Below are positions 17,298 through 19,656 of a stretch of 19,656 nt of DNA, one piece after another (position 1 is the first letter of the stretch; every line of letters begins with the position of its first letter). This DNA is from JAQIBY01 sp046546095. Its GTDB lineage: Bacteria > Bacteroidota > Bacteroidia > Bacteroidales > ML635J-15. A program made the position numbers and the translations under genes. The notes below the pieces were generated by a model that searched no databases, was not told the DNA's origin, and saw only the letters and a list, made by a program, of their open reading frames with translations. The stretch spans positions 1 through 19,656 of the forward strand of contig JBKGYK010000063.1 in NCBI GenBank assembly GCA_046546095.1. The letters run 5' to 3'.

Positions 17298-19656
17298 ATG
17301 AAACGATTATTTTTAATCATATTAAGTATCTGCATCGGCATGACCACAATGGCTCAGACCGGTTCAGTTACCCTACGACTGGGTAGTGACAGCGGAATTC
17401 CCGGCTCTGAAGTCGTGATTGCCTTTACGGCTGAAGATTTCACGGACATTTTGTCCATGCAGGGAACCATCGAATTTGATGCATCACAACTCAGCTTCAT
17501 TGAAACCGAACAATACGGATTGCCCGATATGAGCAGCAGTTCATTCGGAACAAGCCAGACAGGCTCAGGTTACCTGACATTCTCATGGTATGACTCAGGC
17601 CTTTCGGGACAAAGCCTTCCGGATGGCAGCACCCTCTTTGCCATGCGCTTTGAAGTGACAGGAACTGCAGGAAACAGCACTCCGGTTTTACTCAGCGATG
17701 CCGTGACACCAGTGGAAGTTGTTGATGACAGCTACACCGAATTAACTGTGTTTGACCAGACAGGACAGGTAAACATTCTCGAAGATCCACAACCCGGAGA
17801 TGAACTCACCATTGAAATCGCTGACGACAGTGTGCAAAATGGTGATGAGATTCTTGTCCCCGTTAAAGCAAGTCACTTTAGTGATATGTTGGGAATTCAG
17901 GGAAGCATTAACTGGGATCCGGCTGTACTCGATTTTGTAAATACCGAAACTTACAATCTGCCAGACATGAATTCCGGTAATTTCGGCACATCAAACACAG
18001 CATCCGGTATACTGACATTTAGCTGGAATGATGCAGATTTCAGCGGTGAAAGCCTCTCTGATGGGGAAACAATCTTCGCCCTGCGTTTCGAAGCCCTTGG
18101 CAGCAATGGCACGCAAACTGATGTAAGCCTTGATAATTCGCCCACCCAAACCGAATTCACAGACACTTCTTACAACCCGGTAGACTTCACACACATTCCG
18201 GAAACCATTTTCATCACCAATACCAGCATATCTGATTCACTTGTTATTCATGCTGATTCGGTTGAAGATGCTATTGGGGCGCAGGTACAAGTGGCTGTCA
18301 GGGCTGACGGGTTCCAGGATATTATGGCTATGCAGGGAAGCATCAGCTTTGATCCTGCCATCGCAAGCTTTGATACCATCAGTCAATACGGACTGGATGA
18401 TATGGCTTACAGCAATTTCGGAACCGACAATGCGGGTAGTGGAAACATCAGCTTTAGCTGGAATGATCCAAACCTGACAGGCCTCAGCCTAGCAGATGAT
18501 TCCGCCTTGTTCGTCATGCAATTCACCCTTGTCGGGAATATTGGAGACATCTCTCCTGTGGAATTTATTAATACACCTACCGAATTTGAATTCATTGATG
18601 TTAATTACAATGAAGTTGAAACCGGACTAATTAGCGGACAGATCGAAATCATTGACCTTTACGAACTGGAAATCACTAACCTAAGCGGTAGTGAATTTTG
18701 TGCTGGAGAATCATTTACGATCGATTATCAGGCTACAGGCGATTTCCTTACAGAAAATGTATTTACGGCTGAACTTTCCGATGCCAGTGGCAGCTTTGCC
18801 TCTCCGACAATTATCGGAAGCCTTGCCAGCAATAACTCAGGAAGCATCACGGCAACACTGCCTGCCAACTTATCTGACGGCTCCGCATACAAAATCCGTC
18901 TCCAGGCTTCCCACCCGGTTTACACGAGCGACATCTGGACCACCGATCTCACAATACATGCATTACCAACTGCGGATGCCGGTGCTGACACCGACATTTG
19001 CGATGGCAGCAGCACAACGCTTTCTGCTACCGGTGGCGTGGATTACCTGTGGAGCACAAGTGAGACAACGGCTGATATTTCTGTCAGTCCGGCTGCAGAT
19101 GCTGAGTACAGCGTCACCGTAACCGATGCTTTTGGCTGTGAAAACGCCGATACCGTACAGGTCACTGTCAACCCGCTGCCAACAGCGGATGCCGGCGCTG
19201 ATCAGGACATTTGCCTTGGCGAAACGGCCGGCATCACCGCTACGGGCGGGGTGGATTATGCATGGAGTCACGGTGCCATCACTGCTTCTGACAATGTCAC
19301 ACCAAGCAGCGATACCGAATACATTGTCACTGTCACCGATGCCAACGGCTGCTCCGACAGCGATTCGGTGATGATCAATGTCTTTTCCGTAACTGCTGAT
19401 GCAGGTGCCGATCAGGAGATTTGCATGGGTGAAACAGCAACGCTTTCTGCCAGCGGCGGAAGTTCTTACGCATGGAGTACAGGTGACAACACGCAGGATA
19501 TCAACGTATCTCCTACCGCGGATACCGAATATTACGTGACGGTAACCGGTGTAAATTCCTGCACGGATGAAGATACCGTTCAGGTCACTGTACATCCGCT
19601 TCCAACTGCGGATGCCGGTGCTGACACCGACATTTGCGATGGCAGCAGCACAACGC
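17298..19656 (+). CDS. secreted protein with three cohesin-like modules and Ig-like repeats (3' end beyond window)
   Basis: The frame opens at the ATG at 17298 and is open to the window edge (786 codons). The signal peptide is residues 1-19 (LFLIILSICIG...TMA before Gln20). Three cohesin-like modules follow, roughly nt 17367-17785, 17805-18215 and 18240-18655. Each has the opening V(T/I) strand, a (I/M)QG(S/T)I strand, then FD or WDP, and a shared block of the form YxLxDMxxxxFGT, then SG, an FSW strand and a LFAMRF-like strand. Then comes a beta domain (about nt 18661-18960, opening with FCAGESFTIDY) and about 71-residue Ig-like repeats of the kind common in SprB-like surface proteins, each starting ADAGAD.(D/E)IC. 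Cohesins in clostridial cellulosomes bind dockerins; here the partner is unknown, though the upstream gene encodes a dockerin-like region. A T9SS sorting domain would be expected at the unseen C-terminus. Confidence 0.85.
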   Translation, partial: MKRLFLIILSICIGMTTMAQTGSVTLRLGSDSGIPGSEVVIAFTAEDFTDILSMQGTIEFDASQLSFIETEQYGLPDMSSSSFGTSQTGSGYLTFSWYDSGLSGQSLPDGSTLFAMRFEVTGTAGNSTPVLLSDAVTPVEVVDDSYTELTVFDQTGQVNILEDPQPGDELTIEIADDSVQNGDEILVPVKASHFSDMLGIQGSINWDPAVLDFVNTETYNLPDMNSGNFGTSNTASGILTFSWNDADFSGESLSDGETIFALRFEALGSNGTQTDVSLDNSPTQTEFTDTSYNPVDFTHIPETIFITNTSISDSLVIHADSVEDAIGAQVQVAVRADGFQDIMAMQGSISFDPAIASFDTISQYGLDDMAYSNFGTDNAGSGNISFSWNDPNLTGLSLADDSALFVMQFTLVGNIGDISPVEFINTPTEFEFIDVNYNEVETGLISGQIEIIDLYELEITNLSGSEFCAGESFTIDYQATGDFLTENVFTAELSDASGSFASPTIIGSLASNNSGSITATLPANLSDGSAYKIRLQASHPVYTSDIWTTDLTIHALPTADAGADTDICDGSSTTLSATGGVDYLWSTSETTADISVSPAADAEYSVTVTDAFGCENADTVQVTVNPLPTADAGADQDICLGETAGITATGGVDYAWSHGAITASDNVTPSSDTEYIVTVTDANGCSDSDSVMINVFSVTADAGADQEICMGETATLSASGGSSYAWSTGDNTQDINVSPTADTEYYVTVTGVNSCTDEDTVQVTVHPLPTADAGADTDICDGSSTT
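17367..18655 (+). repeat. three tandem cohesin-like modules
   Basis: Three in-frame modules of about 140 residues begin near 17367, 17805 and 18240 (steps of about 438 and 435 bp). They keep the same central block (QYGLPDM, TYNLPDM, QYGLDDM, each followed by SSFGT, GNFGT or SNFGT) and the same following strand (LTFSWYD, LTFSWND, ISFSWND). They therefore derive from one another by duplication rather than from separate recruitment. Confidence 0.75.
18963..19656 (+). repeat. Ig-like repeat array (about 213 bp units), running off the window
   Basis: Units begin at 18963 (71 residues), 19176 (71 residues), 19389 (70 residues) and 19599 (cut by the window end). Each has ADAGAD at the start, a Cys in DIC/EIC, a YxWS strand, a (D/A)EYxVTVT strand and a second Cys eight to ten residues later. 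Units 1 and 4 share a perfect 55-bp identity (18966-19020 and 19602-19656, 636 bp apart) that ends only because the window ends. Confidence 0.85.

Noticed and set aside
18963..19595. 210-codon open frame on the minus strand
   Set aside because: It is antisense to the Ig-like repeat array. Its apparent internal repeats are only mirror images of the real ones.

Overview
The window looks like a chromosomal segment of a Bacteroidota bacterium (Bacteroidia-like, order not resolvable by eye). Supporting signs are a type IX secretion (T9SS) C-terminal sorting domain, a DUF4293 protein and an OstA-like protein of the Bacteroidota type, promoters with TTTG / TAnnTTTG boxes, and very large surface proteins built from Ig-like, Kre9/KNH-like, cohesin and dockerin-like modules. 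No tRNA, rRNA, CRISPR array or transposase gene was seen.

Left part (1-8000), mostly housekeeping and mostly on the minus strand. A 1077-residue iron-sulfur flavoprotein (324-3557) fuses in one chain what is usually a multi-subunit HcnABC / sarcosine-oxidase-like dehydrogenase. It is followed by a clear intrinsic terminator (264-289) and a GC-rich, self-complementary non-coding element (107-226). Upstream lie a small TfoX C-terminal-domain protein (3745-4017) and a two-gene operon with a 1-nt overlap: a MoxR-type AAA+ ATPase (5664-6635) then an OstA/LptA-like LPS transport protein (4156-5664). A DUF4293 membrane protein (6821-7276) runs divergently from the ATPase and converges on a YggS-type PLP homeostasis protein (7297-7968). 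The latter has a textbook Bacteroidota promoter.

Right part (8170-19656), plus strand, is a secreted-protein locus. First comes a lipoprotein (8170-9285) whose N-terminal half resembles a zincin metallopeptidase that has lost its HExxH motif and whose C-terminal half looks like a jelly-roll domain. Next is a 2603-residue T9SS protein (9453-17264) with 21 Kre9/KNH-like beta-sandwich repeats. Fifteen of these are arranged as five copies of a three-domain super-repeat with a period of 861-864 bp. They are followed by Ig-like, carboxypeptidase-regulatory-like, dockerin-like and cohesin-like modules and the sorting domain. 33 nt downstream a second secreted protein begins (17298, running off the window) with three tandem cohesin-like modules and an array of about 71-residue Ig-like repeats. 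The last 55 bases of the window exactly duplicate an internal 55 bases, which suggests an assembly break inside the repeat.

Together the two big genes look like a surface scaffold or adhesion system in which cohesin and dockerin-like modules could join the proteins to each other or to other partners. That role is inference; the modules themselves are read from the sequence.
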